A DNA stretch of 64,000 bases, taken from assembly GCA_964030475.1 (NCBI GenBank), contig CAXIPT010000002.1:19127703-19191702 (forward strand), given 5' to 3'. The DNA comes from Tethya wilhelma (lineage: Eukaryota > Porifera > Demospongiae > Tethyida > Tethyidae). Under the pieces are notes generated by a model that saw only the letters and a program-made list of their open reading frames with translations, ran no database searches and was not told the origin of the DNA. The position numbers and the translations under genes are program-made. How positions within the stretch are numbered: position 1 is the stretch's first letter; the number at the start of each line of letters is the position of its first letter. Positions 22,873-33,252 of this stretch are shown in pieces.

Positions 22873-25800
22873 ATGAGCAAAAATAAGACCGTTTGTCATG
22901 ATGGAATCTCAAGAAATGATCCAACCAAAGACATGATATTCATAAACAGTGATGCTGTTCCACCACATGAATTGACCAGTCTGCTTCTTAACAACAATCC
23001 CACCTGTACTTGTAAGACTCAACCAATAATTAAGATCAAGTCTAAAGGAGCAGTGCTAGTACTGATTATCACTGGTCTCATTGACATCAGTTTCTATGGA
23101 GCTCTGGGAACTATACTCACTACACTTCTCTCTCACGTGTTTGATAATCACCATCCTGGAGTTACTTCATTCTTGGGAGTGCTAATTGTACGATCCCTTC
23201 CTCAGCTTGCATATCCTATTGCTGGCTGGTTAGCAGATGTTAACTTTGGCCGATACAAGGTGATCATGTCGGGACTGTGGCTCATGCTAGTGGGATATGT
23301 GATGATTTTCATTACTTTTCTTGTAAAGCACTTCTACGATACTCAGTGGGGCACATTTACATATGTAGCCTATTGTGGAATATTCCCCATTGCATTTTTA
23401 GTGATCAATTCTGGTTTGGCAGCTTTCAATGCCAATGTCATTCCTTTTGGACTTGATCAAATGCCAGATGCTTCCACAGACCAGCTCAGTGCTTTCGTTC
23501 ACTGGTACTATGCTGCTCGAAACATCCTTGGTGGAGTAATCCCTCTAATACCATGCTTCATTGGACCTCACAATGAACTAGCTTTCATTTTTAACTCTGC
23601 TGTTGACATGTTATGTGTCTTTTTGGCACTCTTGTTTGGTTATAGACTGAAACATTGGCTAATCATTGAGCCACAGAGTCGGAACCCTTTTAAAACAGTC
23701 TACAAGATACTCAAGTTTTCAAGTCAGCACAAAGCCCCAATCTTACGAAGTGCTTTCACATACTGGGAGGAAGAAATCCCAAAAGGAATCGATCTAGCCA
23801 AGGAAAAATATGGAGGACCGTACAGCACAGAGGAAGTTGAAGATGTGAAGACTGTTATACGAATTGCTGTAGTATTTCTTACCTTATTTGGCTATGTAGT
23901 TGGCTACNTTTTGAAGACTGGGCATTCCGTTCTTGAGATATAGAGTGCAGAAAAAATCTGTCAGACAGACAGACAGACAGACAGACATACAAAACGACTA
24001 CCGTAACCCTTGCTGCGCATGCGCACCCCAAGGGTTAATGATGGTAACAAAGGTAATGCTGGTAATAGAGGTAATGCTGGTAATAGGTAATGCTGGTAAC
24101 AGAGGTAATGCTGGTAATAGAGGTAATGCTGGTAATGATGGTAACAGAGGTAATGCTTGCAATAGAGGTGTAGTAGTTGAGATTGAACTACTAACAAACT
24201 TTAATCAGATTGAATGCAATGTTGCAAGTGAAGATTATAGTGATGGTGGTGCGAATATGTGGTAGCTACAAACTCTGGGTATTTATACAAAAATCCATGA
24301 GCTACTAAAAATAGTGTGGTGTACCTAAGAATATCCTAGACAAAAAGCATGAAGTAAAAGGATGTGGTACAGGTGTTAAGTAGATAAGGTGAATGGTGAA
24401 TATAGAACCTAAAAGCATCAAAGTAAAAGTACTGACTAAGAGTGATGTGAGATCAGTAGTCAGGTGGAAAAGCATGACCAGGAAATTGTATGCAGATGAT
24501 TACAAAATGATGAGTAAATAAATGTAAACAAACATGCATTAACAAGTGGTCACTACATTACTCCCCCCCAGTGTCTTACATGTACGTTATGAGATAAATA
24601 AGATGGAAAATGAACATGACGACCAGAACGAGTTGTGCGTGTATGAGTGGTCGGTGTGTGTGAATGTGAGGGTGATGGGGATGGAGGAGTGGGAGATGAT
24701 TGGGTGGAATGAGATGATGTTTCTGTGGTTCTTGCTTGTGAATGTTCAGGATCAATGTGAGCAGGTTTGAGGCGATCAACTGAAACTGTGTCATGGCGAC
24801 CATTGATGTTGATTGTGAAATGTTTGGGAGTTCGTTTGATGACTGGATAAGGTCCATCATAGGGTGGTTGAAGGGGTTTACGAACTGCATCATGGCAGAT
24901 GAAAACATGTGAAGTGGTGGACAGAGTCTTTGGAATGTTTGTGGTGGTATTGGTTAGACGAGGTGAGGTTGGTTTGGTGTGTTGGAAATGTTCTTTCAAT
25001 TGAGTTAGAAAGTTGGAAGGGTCTGGAGTAGAATTGGTGTTGCTGGGAATGAAGAATTCACCAGGTAGGCGGAGAGTTGTGCCATACACCATCTCGGCAG
25101 CAGTAGAGTTGAGGTCTGATTTGAGAGCTGTTCTGATGCCGAGGAGAATGAGAGGTAGGCTGTCCATCCAAGCTTCAGGATGAGGTTGAGCTTTCAATGC
25201 TGACTTGAGGTGGCGATGAAAACGTTCAACCATGCCATTGAATTGGGGGTGGTAGGAGGTTGTTTGAGAACGTTTGGTTCCGAGTAAAGACATTAGATTG
25301 TTCCAAAGAGCAGACTCGAATTGTCGACCACGGTCTGTGATGATGGTTGAGGGAACACCGAACCTGGAGATCCATCCACTGATGAAGGCTTGAGCGACTG
25401 TTTCAGCAGTGATTGAGGTGAGAGGGATGGCTTCGGGCCAGCGGGTGTAGCGATCAACACAGGTGAGGAGGTATGAATGACCTTTGGAAGAAGGTAGTGG
25501 TCCAACAATGTCGATGTGGATGACATCAAAGTGAGCGTCTGGGGTGGGGAAAGAAGAGAGTGGAACTGAAGAATGTCTTTGAACTTTGGCACGTTGGCAC
25601 TGTATACATGACCGTGTCCATCGACGAACATCAGCATTGATTCCGGGCCAAACAAAACGAGATGTGATGAGTTTTTGAGTAGCACGGATGCCTGGATGTG
25701 AGAGTCCATGTAGTGAGTTGAATACGGTGCGACGCCAAGAGAGTGGTACAATGGGTCGTTGAGTTCCGGTGGAAGTATCACAAAAGAGTGGGTGAGCCGA

Positions 25801-28800
25801 GTTAGCAAGTGGTATAGCTTCCACGACAAGGGTAGAGGTTGGTGAGGATTGAAGTGAACGAATGAGTGGGTCAGTAGCTTGAGTAGCAGCAATAGCAGCG
25901 AAGTCTACTTTGGGTGGTTGACCAGTGAGTAAGGCGTTGGTTTCGATTCGTGATAGTGCATCAGCGACAATGTTGTCCATGCCATGCACATGACGAATGG
26001 TGGAGGTAAATTGAGAAATGAAGTCAAGGTGACGAGCTTGTCTCGGTGAGTGACGATCAGAGCGAGAGTTCAAAGCATGAGTGAGGGGTTTGTGATCTGT
26101 GAGCACATGGAATGTTCGTCCTTCAAGGAGATGTCTGAAATGTCTGATAGAGAGATACACTGCTAGCAATTCACGGTCGAATGTGCTGTACCGGGTCTCT
26201 GCAGGTGACATCTTACGTGAGAAGAAGGAGATGGGTTTCCATGTGCCATTGATGTTTTGTTGAAGTACTGCTCCTACAGCTGTGTCAGAGGCGTCAGTCA
26301 TGAGGCAGGTTGGAGCATCTGGTGAGGGGTAAGCCAAGAGAGAAGCATTGGCTAGAGCTTGTTTGGTAGAGTTAAATGCAGTAGTGGCTTCGTCAGTCCA
26401 AGTGAGAGACTGTGACTTGCCTTTGAGAAGTGAGTGAAGAGGCTGCATGAGGTCAGCACAGTGGGGGAGGAATCGGTGGTAGAAGTTAACCAGTCCGATG
26501 AAACGACGGAGTTGGCGTTGAGATTGGGGTTGAGGAAAGTCGCGAACAGCTTGTACTTTCTCAGGTAGCGGGGTGATACTGTGTTGGTCGATGTGATGGC
26601 CGAGAAAGTCCAACTCGCTTACACCGAAGAGACATTTGTTGGGATTGATAATGATGCCGTGTTGAGCAAGTCGTTCAAAGACGATTTGGAGGTGCTTGAG
26701 GTGTTCTTCAGGAGTGGAACTTGCAATGAGGACATCATCAATGTAAGCATAGGCGAATGGTAGACCACGGAGAACTTGATCCATGAATCTTTGAAATGTC
26801 TGAGCTGCGTTGCGGAGTCCAAATGGCATCTTGACGAATTCGAAGAGTCCAACTGGGGTGGTTACAGCTGTCTTGGGGATGTCTTCAGGGGCCACAGGGA
26901 TTTGGTGATAAGCTCGCACAAGGTCGAGCTTAGAGAAGATAGTGGCACCCTGTAAGGTTGAAGAAAAATCGTGAATATGGGGTACAGGATACCTGTCTGG
27001 TACAGTAGAGCGGTTGAGAGCACGGTAGTCTCCGCAGGGTCTCCAGTCACCAGGAGTTTTCTTGGGCACCATGTGAAGAGGAGAAGACCAGGCACTGGAA
27101 GATGGGCGGATGATTCCCAGTTGAAGCATGTGCTCGAATTCCTGTTTGGCTGCTTTGAGTCGATCAGGAGCAAGTCGACGAGGGCGTGCAGCAACAGGAG
27201 GGCCTGTGGTCTCGATGTGGTGGAGTATGTCGTGCTTGACAGGTGTCTCTGGAGCTGTCACTTGAGTGAGAGAGGGGTACTCTGATAACAGCTTGAGGTA
27301 GGGGGTGGAGACATCTTTGGAGTTGAGGGTGGGGCTCGGTGAAGTGTTTGCAGATAAAATACCCTGTACTTGGAGGTGTGTGCATGTGTCAATAAGTGTT
27401 CTCTTGTTCATGTTCACCATTAGTCCGTAGTGCAGGGGCGGCGGAACAGGTCCGGCAGGTCAGGCAAGTGCCGTACCAATAAATATTGACTGTCTGTCTA
27501 GAACTCAGTCTTTGTTTGCTAGCAGGCTAAGTCAAGTTCTCGATCGCAGCTGGCCGCCGCCCACGCACGTCACGCCCACCCCCTAGCGCGCGCCTGGCGC
27601 CCTGCCTAAATATATATATACACGAGAACCTCATGTGATATGCACGTGATAGTATGATAATGATAGTGTGATAGTTGATAATGCTCGAAACTATTGAGTG
27701 CTCTCAAGTTTTCTCATTAACAGCAGTGTATCTGTCTAAAATTGCACCAGAATCAATCTCAGAGCACCTAAATTTACAAAATTTTCTGGGGGGGCATGCC
27801 CCCAGACCCCCCTAGCATGGCACGTTCCTTCGGAACGTGCATCCTACGGGGCTTCGCCCCTTCGGCCTGCCGGACCATCTCAATTGAGCTTCCGCCGCCC
27901 CTGTAGTGTCGGAGGAAATCAGCACCAAGGATTGGCTTCTGTACATCAGCAATGATGAATATCCAAGGTAGTGAGCGACGTAGACCAAGGTTGAGTGTGA
28001 GAGAGCGTTGACCATAGGTGCGTATGGATGTGTTGTTGACAGCGGTGAGGGTGCGTGGATCCGGAGAGCGTCTTCGGTCAGCAGGGGTGGGGGTGATGAC
28101 ACTGACTTCAGATCCGGTATCTACAAGAAATTTAGTGCTTGTGTGTGAATCGAAAATGTAGAAGAGGCGACTTGGGTTTAGGCCGGTGGCATCTGTCGCC
28201 GCGAGTGTCCGGCCTATGCGTTTCCCCAGCTGCAGGGTTCCTGGCACTTCTTGGCTGCTTCCCCAAACTTCTTATGGTACCAGCAGAGGGTGAGAGAGTC
28301 TTGTGGGGGCTGAGAAACATTGGGTTGGTGTCCACGGCTCTGGTGGCGACGGGTTCTGGAATGGCTGCGATGTTGAGCGAGAGAGGAAACAACTTGTTGT
28401 GTTAGTCTTGCGACCTCTGTTCGGAGCTGCTCGAAGTCCGAGTCAATAGCCATTGTGTCCACGTCAGGGTCACCAATGTAGTAGTTGAGATTGAACTACT
28501 AACAAACTTTAATCCGATTGAATGCAATGTTGCAAGTGAAGATTATAGTGATGGTGGTGCGATATGTGGTAGCTACAAACTCTGGGTATTTATACAAAAA
28601 TCCATGAGCTACTAAAAATAGTGTGGTGTACCTAAGAATATCCTAGACAGAAAGTATGAAGTAAAAGGATGTGGTACAGGTGTTAAGTAAGTAAGGTGAA
28701 TGGTGAATATAGAACCTAAAAGCATCAAAGTAAAAGTACTGACTAAGAGTGATGTGAGATCAGTAGTCAGGTGGAAAAGCATGACCAGGAAATTGTATGC

Positions 28801-29926
28801 AGATGATTACAAAAATGATGAGTAAATAAACGTAAACAAACATGCATTAATAAGTGGTCACTACAGCTACTTCAGCACAACTGTAAGTCCACTATATCCA
28901 CCCAAATCTGTAACACACACAATGGAACCATTATGCACTATAGTAATAATGCTATAATCATAATAACTATGTTATCATGTCATCTATGTTCACACAGATT
29001 GGAATAAGAATGTTTGAAAAAAAACTGCTACACACAAATCTTGTGCATTTCAACTGCCCCTTAAGTTACCTGATTAACATTGAAGTTGACTCCACTTTGG
29101 TTACACCAAGTATAGTACTATTTGAGTTAGCAATTCGTCCACTGTTTCCCACATTCATTCCTTCGATGCTCAAGAGAATAGCATTGGGAATCATCATTGG
29201 TCTCTCAGCAACGATGACATTAATGATACTTGACATACAAGCTTATCAAAACGTCATTCCACTCACACTGAGTAATTCTTCATCACCTTTTGATGATGCT
29301 CTCTGTTACCTTGTTAACAACACCAATGAGGCAGTGTTTGACATGGACGGAATTTACATTGCAATTGTTTACATACTGGTAGCACTCTCGGAAATGCTAG
29401 TATTTATTGCAGGTAATATAATTATAGACTTTAGCGCAAAAATTAATGATAATTAGTAATCACCTTAATTGCTAATCACTAATTGATGTTGTTTTGACCA
29501 CATTGTTGTGATAAGTTGTTATCCACACAATGCCATACACATGTAGTGTTGGAGTTCATTGTGGCTCAGAGTCCCTATGGAATGAGAGGACTACTCATTG
29601 GGACCTTCTACTGTTTCAGAGGCCTGTTTGCATTCTTAGGGGCAGTGCTGGTGTTGAGCTTCTCACTGGGCTACGAACACCACCCACTGAGCACAACTAG
29701 TGCTGTGGGGTGTGCTGTTCCCCTGTATGTGGTGATTCTCTTCATTGGAATTGTTGGGGTGGTGTGCTTCATTGTGTTCTCGAGAAAATACAAGAACCGA
29801 GAGAGGGAGGAGCATGTGAATACACACGCTATTGCAGAGAACTACTATGGAACTATCATAAGGTCACGCTTTCTCAGAAGAATCAACAAAAGAGAGACTC
29901 AATCATTTACTTCCATTAATGATTAA
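22873..29926 (+). CDS. SLC15/POT-like transporter, copy 2, with transposon-filled intron
   Basis: The first ATG in frame is at 22873 ([10 protein letters not shown]). Exon 1 ends near 23907 at an N that falls on the expected splice donor. Exon 2 is 28998-29412 and exon 3 is 29547-29926. Exon positions and phases match copy 1. Proteins are close paralogs, sharing [28 protein letters not shown] and [14 protein letters not shown]. The sequence right after the N does not look like the copy 1 intron start, so the left part of the intron may be joined wrongly. The intron holds a minisatellite and a Ty3/gypsy element. If the intron is real, it is about 5 kb in a region where most are 60-500 bp. Confidence 0.75.
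23966..23988. repeat. (CAGA)n microsatellite
   Basis: Five to six tandem CAGA units in the left part of the SLC15-like 2 intron, just after the N at 23908. Confidence 0.8.
24041..24168. repeat. Minisatellite of GGTAATGCT/GGTAATAGA units
   Basis: Tandem 9-base units alternate between GGTAATGCT, GGTAATAGA and GGTAACAGA, giving an 18-base higher-order unit. It abuts the left LTR at 24169. There are no spacers, so it is not a CRISPR array. Confidence 0.85.
24169..24557 (-). repeat. 3-prime LTR of the gypsy element
   Basis: 389 bp, TGTAGTAG...CACTACA as read on the plus strand. The pol stop codon (24553-24555) lies inside its edge. Confidence 0.93.
24553..27420 (-). CDS. Ty3/gypsy pol: reverse transcriptase, RNase H, integrase
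   Basis: This is a 955-residue open frame. RT carries the catalytic box YIDD at about residue 228. RNase H starts near 370 ([14 protein letters not shown], and later TDHKPL). The integrase HHCC zinc finger lies near 575-610 ([12 protein letters not shown]...CIQCQRAK), then the DDE core with [18 protein letters not shown] and [11 protein letters not shown]. The C-terminal part has a GPYPVIKR motif of the GPY/F type and no chromodomain. The frame is open throughout, suggesting recent activity. The upstream protease piece is in the same original frame but separated by the 471-bp insertion at 27433-27903. No restored protein is given. Confidence 0.92.
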   Translation of the reverse strand: MVNMNKRTLIDTCTHLQVQGILSANTSPSPTLNSKDVSTPYLKLLSEYPSLTQVTAPETPVKHDILHHIETTGPPVAARPRRLAPDRLKAAKQEFEHMLQLGIIRPSSSAWSSPLHMVPKKTPGDWRPCGDYRALNRSTVPDRYPVPHIHDFSSTLQGATIFSKLDLVRAYHQIPVAPEDIPKTAVTTPVGLFEFVKMPFGLRNAAQTFQRFMDQVLRGLPFAYAYIDDVLIASSTPEEHLKHLQIVFERLAQHGIIINPNKCLFGVSELDFLGHHIDQHSITPLPEKVQAVRDFPQPQSQRQLRRFIGLVNFYHRFLPHCADLMQPLHSLLKGKSQSLTWTDEATTAFNSTKQALANASLLAYPSPDAPTCLMTDASDTAVGAVLQQNINGTWKPISFFSRKMSPAETRYSTFDRELLAVYLSIRHFRHLLEGRTFHVLTDHKPLTHALNSRSDRHSPRQARHLDFISQFTSTIRHVHGMDNIVADALSRIETNALLTGQPPKVDFAAIAATQATDPLIRSLQSSPTSTLVVEAIPLANSAHPLFCDTSTGTQRPIVPLSWRRTVFNSLHGLSHPGIRATQKLITSRFVWPGINADVRRWTRSCIQCQRAKVQRHSSVPLSSFPTPDAHFDVIHIDIVGPLPSSKGHSYLLTCVDRYTRWPEAIPLTSITAETVAQAFISGWISRFGVPSTIITDRGRQFESALWNNLMSLLGTKRSQTTSYHPQFNGMVERFHRHLKSALKAQPHPEAWMDSLPLILLGIRTALKSDLNSTAAEMVYGTTLRLPGEFFIPSNTNSTPDPSNFLTQLKEHFQHTKPTSPRLTNTTTNIPKTLSTTSHVFICHDAVRKPLQPPYDGPYPVIKRTPKHFTININGRHDTVSVDRLKPAHIDPEHSQARTTETSSHSTQSSPTPPSPSPSHSHTPTTHTRTTRSGRHVHFPSYLSHNVHVRHWGGVM
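27433..27903. mobile_element. 471-bp non-autonomous DNA transposon inserted in gypsy pol
   Basis: Terminal repeats CAGGGGCGGCGGAA (27433-27446) and complement (27890-27903) are flanked by a 5-bp duplication TAGTG (27428-27432 and 27904-27908). Removing the element plus one duplication returns the protease and RT pieces to one frame, since 476 extra bases shift by two. One end carries GC-rich stem-loops, for example GCACGTTCC with its complement near 27820-27840. The CAGGGGCGG end resembles hAT elements. A 5-bp duplication would be atypical for 8-bp hAT but has been described for some subgroups (from memory). Confidence 0.88.
27904..28247 (-). CDS. Gypsy aspartic protease fragment of pol
   Basis: The retropepsin motif [11 protein letters not shown] and the later [10 protein letters not shown] flap/C-terminal motif are present. 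The frame is -1 relative to the short gag-like frame upstream, as expected for a frameshifting gag-pol. The frame enters the 471-bp DNA transposon and ends within it, so it is broken from the RT part. Confidence 0.85.
28214..28453 (-). CDS. Gypsy gag remnant with zinc-knuckle-like motif
   Basis: A 79-residue frame starts at ATG 28453, right after the primer-binding site. It has a short coiled segment ([14 protein letters not shown]), an SR/RH-rich linker and a [18 protein letters not shown] motif found at the gag C-terminus of many gypsy elements. The usual 200-300-residue matrix/capsid part is missing, which points to an internal deletion. Confidence 0.7.
   Translation of the reverse strand: MAIDSDFEQLRTEVARLTQQVVSSLAQHRSHSRTRRHQSRGHQPNVSQPPQDSLTLCWYHKKFGEAAKKCQEPCSWGNA
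28477..28865 (-). repeat. 5-prime LTR of the gypsy element
   Basis: 389 bp, the same length as the other LTR, with TG/CA ends. It should hold the element promoter. No TATA box was assigned. Confidence 0.93.
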
Positions 29927-30098
29927 TAATAGTCATTATAGTGTGAAATTGAGGATAAACATTGTGTTATATATACAACAGCTCTATCAATAATATTAAT
30001 AAAAATTAATTGAAAAACAATAAAGCAGCAGATGCAGTGTCAATTAAGAGGGGCTTGACAATAATTAAGAATACATTAATTCATAGCACATACTGTTT

Positions 30099-33020
30099 CT
30101 ACAAAAGAGGATCGGGGGTAGTAGCCAATGCAGATTCAGTCAAAAGCTTCTCAAGTCTGTCCATTTCTTTACAAATGTCTGGTTGATTCAAGTAAGTCCT
30201 GGTGTTCCAGAGCATTTTCAGTAGCTTCTTCTCTCCTTTTTGACCTGAATCCACAGTTTCGTCAAGCTCAGGATTGAAACGAAAGTAACTAATTCCTTGT
30301 TCTTTACAACGACTCTGGCAGTTTGAATGAGTAGACTGGTTCAATATCTGAAGTGATCAAAAACATTCTAGATAAAATTAAATTTGTGGTACGTACTACC
30401 CATAGCTAACTTACAGCTTGTTCCACAACTCTACGGAAGTTCAACCAGGGGATAGGATTGAGCACATTGGTTTGTACATCAATTCTACCTCCTACTGGTT
30501 TGGGTGGGTTCACACCAGACCCTATGGAAACCAGCATAGATACAGGCAGCTTCTCTCCCCTCTCTCTATAGAACTCCTGGATCACTGTGAGTGCTTCTTC
30601 GGCTGGGTTAATGGCCAGTACCCCTCCATCAATATAATTCTCAAACTCCGTGAAATAAAATGGAGCAGCTGATGTGTAGCGAGCCACTTTCCACACAAGT
30701 TCTGTTTTGTGTGCATGAGAGGATAATGGCATAATTATGTCTGTGCATACAAGTTGTACATAATTATGTACCGTTGCTATGTTCATTGTTGAAGCAATTG
30801 TTGAAAAAGTGAAGTTTAAGACCATCCTTCTTATTGACAGCTGGGATGAGTACCCTATTAAGACATAACAGAGTGGAAATTGTGTTTGAAGTTGTATGGG
30901 GTGTTAACTATAATAATAGCATAAGCATTATTGTCTTACTTTGGGATAAGGTATGATTTGAGAGTGTGGGGGTCTCGATCCATCCTGACGTCCTTTCCTA
31001 ACCATTCTTGAAGAAAGTCTTCAAGGCTCTCAGAATCACCTTTTGAAAAGTTGAACAGTCCATCACCACTACTCTCCCTGAACACATCATCTTTTGCTAT
31101 CCAATAGATATCTCTTAGTTGACGCACTGTTTTTCTGCCAGTGGGCAGTGGACCTATTTAAACATGCACAACATTATTATCATTAAAACTATGTAAACCT
31201 TTCAAGTTCTAGGTGCATGACTCACACTACATTCTTTGCATTTACTGTATTAAAGGAACTGTGTCACTATATAAGCGCTGTTTTGTTACTAAAAATAAAA
31301 TGCGTGATGTTTTATGACATTCTATGACCTTTTGAGACATTTTTTGTTTAGTTTCTGGTGCGATCTGGATACCACGTCCGGATATTAGCTGCGTGTATGT
31401 ACGTATATTGTGTACTTGTCAACAAAAAATGTCACAAAGCATCACGTATTTTATTTTTGGTAACAAAACAGTGCTTATAATTATAGTGACACAGTTCCTT
31501 TAACACACATACCATAGCAAATGGCCAGAGCTATGACACCACCTGTTGATGTTCCAACAATCCAGTCAAAGAGGTCTGTTATTCTCTTCCCCATCCTTCT
31601 CTCGATCTCTTGAAGGATTGTCATCTGAAGAAGGCCACGAATGCCTCCACCATCCAGACACAAGATCCTACTACCCAGCCTGGACTGATAACTAGTGTAC
31701 TGCTGGAGCTTCTCGACAAGTTCAACAGCTTGTTGTGGTGTTGGGTGAAAGGCTTCGTCTCGTAGTTGCGTATTTACTTCGGTTTCAAGTTCCTTGTAGA
31801 AACCAGTATTGATTACATGCATATTAAGAGGAACAGGCTCAAATCCAACAGGTGGAGAGGGGAATGGTGCATCCAGAATGGATGCTTGGTTTTGGGACGC
31901 TTCTGCTGTCGTCGTGTCTACACGTAATGCAGGCCGTTTATTTGGAGGAATTTCCCGCTTCACCTTTCCTGCCTTGCCACCAACTGATTTGAGAGCTGTT
32001 ATAATCTCAGGTTCTTCTTGAGTCCTAGCTGTGGTGGCAATTGATGAGGTTGCTATGCTGAATGCTCTAGAAAGTTCTACTGTATCTTCAAGTTCTCTCT
32101 TCCTTCCTGACTCACTCATAGTAATGCTACGCTCTAACTGCTGCAGTTGTAATTCATTCTCAGAGCTCAGTTGGGCTTGCATCCTCTTGAAGTTCTCGAG
32201 TCTTGCTGTGTCGAACGGAGTCTTCCCCAAATGATCCTCCACGTTTACATTAGCTCCAAGAGATACTAGTGTCTTGACACAACTAAGATCATTTTTCTGC
32301 AACAAAAGCATTCACTATCATCACTTTCTTGGATATAATTTTAAAACATCATGGGTATATCTTACGTGATTTATGCTAATACCTCAACTGCAATATGCAG
32401 TGCAGTCTTTCCTCCATTCAGAGTCTTCAGGTCCAGATCTGCATGGCCATATATGGTTAGTACTACTAGTAGCCCTGTGGTGTACTTGTGCCGGCCTTCG
32501 GCAATGTAGTGAATTGCTCCATATCCTTCGCCATCTTCCTCCAGAGCATTCACATTTTCACCAGTCTTCAGTATATTTTCTAGCTCCTATATATACGTAC
32601 ATGAAAGAAAGGAGAATATGCATACGTTTTAGACAGATACAGGCTGAGCATAGCAACTTTACTTTTGGGTGGAAATTTGGGTCCTTGATGCCTTCCAAGA
32701 GTGACTGTGGTGTTGGTTTGAATGGCCATGGAAAGTCAGTTTCATCAGTTCCATCCTGGCCGGTTGCAGACAATGAAAGAACAATTTAAAGAAATGGTAA
32801 GACTAGCTAGTAAGTTTAATAATAGTAAGTAGTACAGGGACAATGCAGGTACTCATACCTGGCCATTCTCGAGCTCTGCTGTCTCAGTTGGTTCAGCACT
32901 CGGTTCAGCATTGTGCTCCAGTGGCACAGGAGGGCCCTCACCCATCTCTTCATCTACAAACTCTTCATTTGTAGCAGGCTGCTCCTGGGCTTGTTCGGAA
33001 ACTTGAACAGATTCTTCCAT
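30099..33020 (-). CDS. Phospholipase E: ankyrin-patatin-like phospholipase (iPLA2-type)
   Basis: Eight exons join in frame to 691 residues: 32859-33020, 32663-32755, 32383-32586, 31513-32296, 30940-31153, 30772-30854, 30415-30701 and 30099-30347. The N-terminus is acidic and Gln/Glu/Pro-rich (MEESVQVSEQAQEQ), unlike the basic N-termini of other copies. Ankyrin repeats are GYGAIHYIAEG..GKTALHIAVE and LVSLGANVNVEDHLGKTPFDTA. A long Ser/Glu-rich spacer follows. The core has DGGGIRGL, GTSTGG and DGGVLAINP, so Asn-Asn-Pro of the other copies is Ile-Asn-Pro here. The catalytic dyad is intact. A 254-bp TTAA-flanked MITE ends nine bases from the donor of the nucleophile exon. It is head-to-head with phospholipase F (232 bp between starts). 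Confidence 0.83.
31250..31503. mobile_element. TTAA-flanked MITE with TIRs of about 60 bp
   Basis: Long inverted repeats start AGGAACTGTGTCACTATA and extend about 60 bases with small gaps (CTGTTTTGTTAC..AATAAAAT..CGTGATG). TTAA at 31250-31253 and 31500-31503 marks a piggyBac- or Kolobok-type target site. It lies in an intron of phospholipase E, adjacent to the splice donor at 31512. No coding capacity. Confidence 0.85.
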
Positions 33021-33252
33021 TGTAAAGGGATGTCAGAGCAACAAACCATAGAATAAAAGGTGTGTTCAGACGTCATAATTAATCGTGCGATCGCGATCAG
33101 TCATGCGTGCGTTTGCGTAGGAGATATTTGGGGGTGGGGCTGAATAGTCGTCAGGTCTGGATGTGTGAGCATAACAGAAGGTCTATCAAAACTGGAGTGA
33201 ATAATAGTGTCTGCAGCCCTCTGAAATCACGCAAGGTGCCCTGTATTCCACC
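33021..33252. promoter_or_regulatory. Head-to-head promoter region, phospholipases E and F
   Basis: 232 bp separate the divergent starts at 33020 (minus) and 33253 (plus). It contains a palindromic-looking CGTGCGATCGCGATCAGTCA (33083-33102). A bidirectional promoter is inferred from layout. Confidence 0.45.

Larger units (their letters stand above)
24169..28865 (-). mobile_element. Ty3/gypsy LTR retrotransposon in SLC15-like 2 intron
   Basis: Two 389-bp direct repeats (24169-24557 and 28477-28865) start TG and end CA. By eye they differ at about seven bases plus two single-base indels. On the minus strand, a primer site TGGTGACCCTGACGTG (28460-28475) begins one base after the 5-prime LTR. 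A purine tract GGGGGGGAG (24561-24569) precedes the 3-prime LTR. The order protease, RT, RNase H, integrase is Ty3/gypsy. There is no env. Flanking bases (AGAGG and GCTAC) do not match, so no target-site duplication is present. Gag lacks a capsid region and pol is split by a DNA transposon, so this copy is not autonomous. Confidence 0.95.

Noticed and set aside
24041..24168. CRISPR-like regular repeat
   Set aside because: Units are contiguous 9-mers without spacers in a eukaryotic intron, so it is a minisatellite.
24169..28865. Endogenous retrovirus with env
   Set aside because: No env frame exists between integrase and the 3-prime LTR. The pol stop lies in the LTR edge, so it is an LTR retrotransposon.
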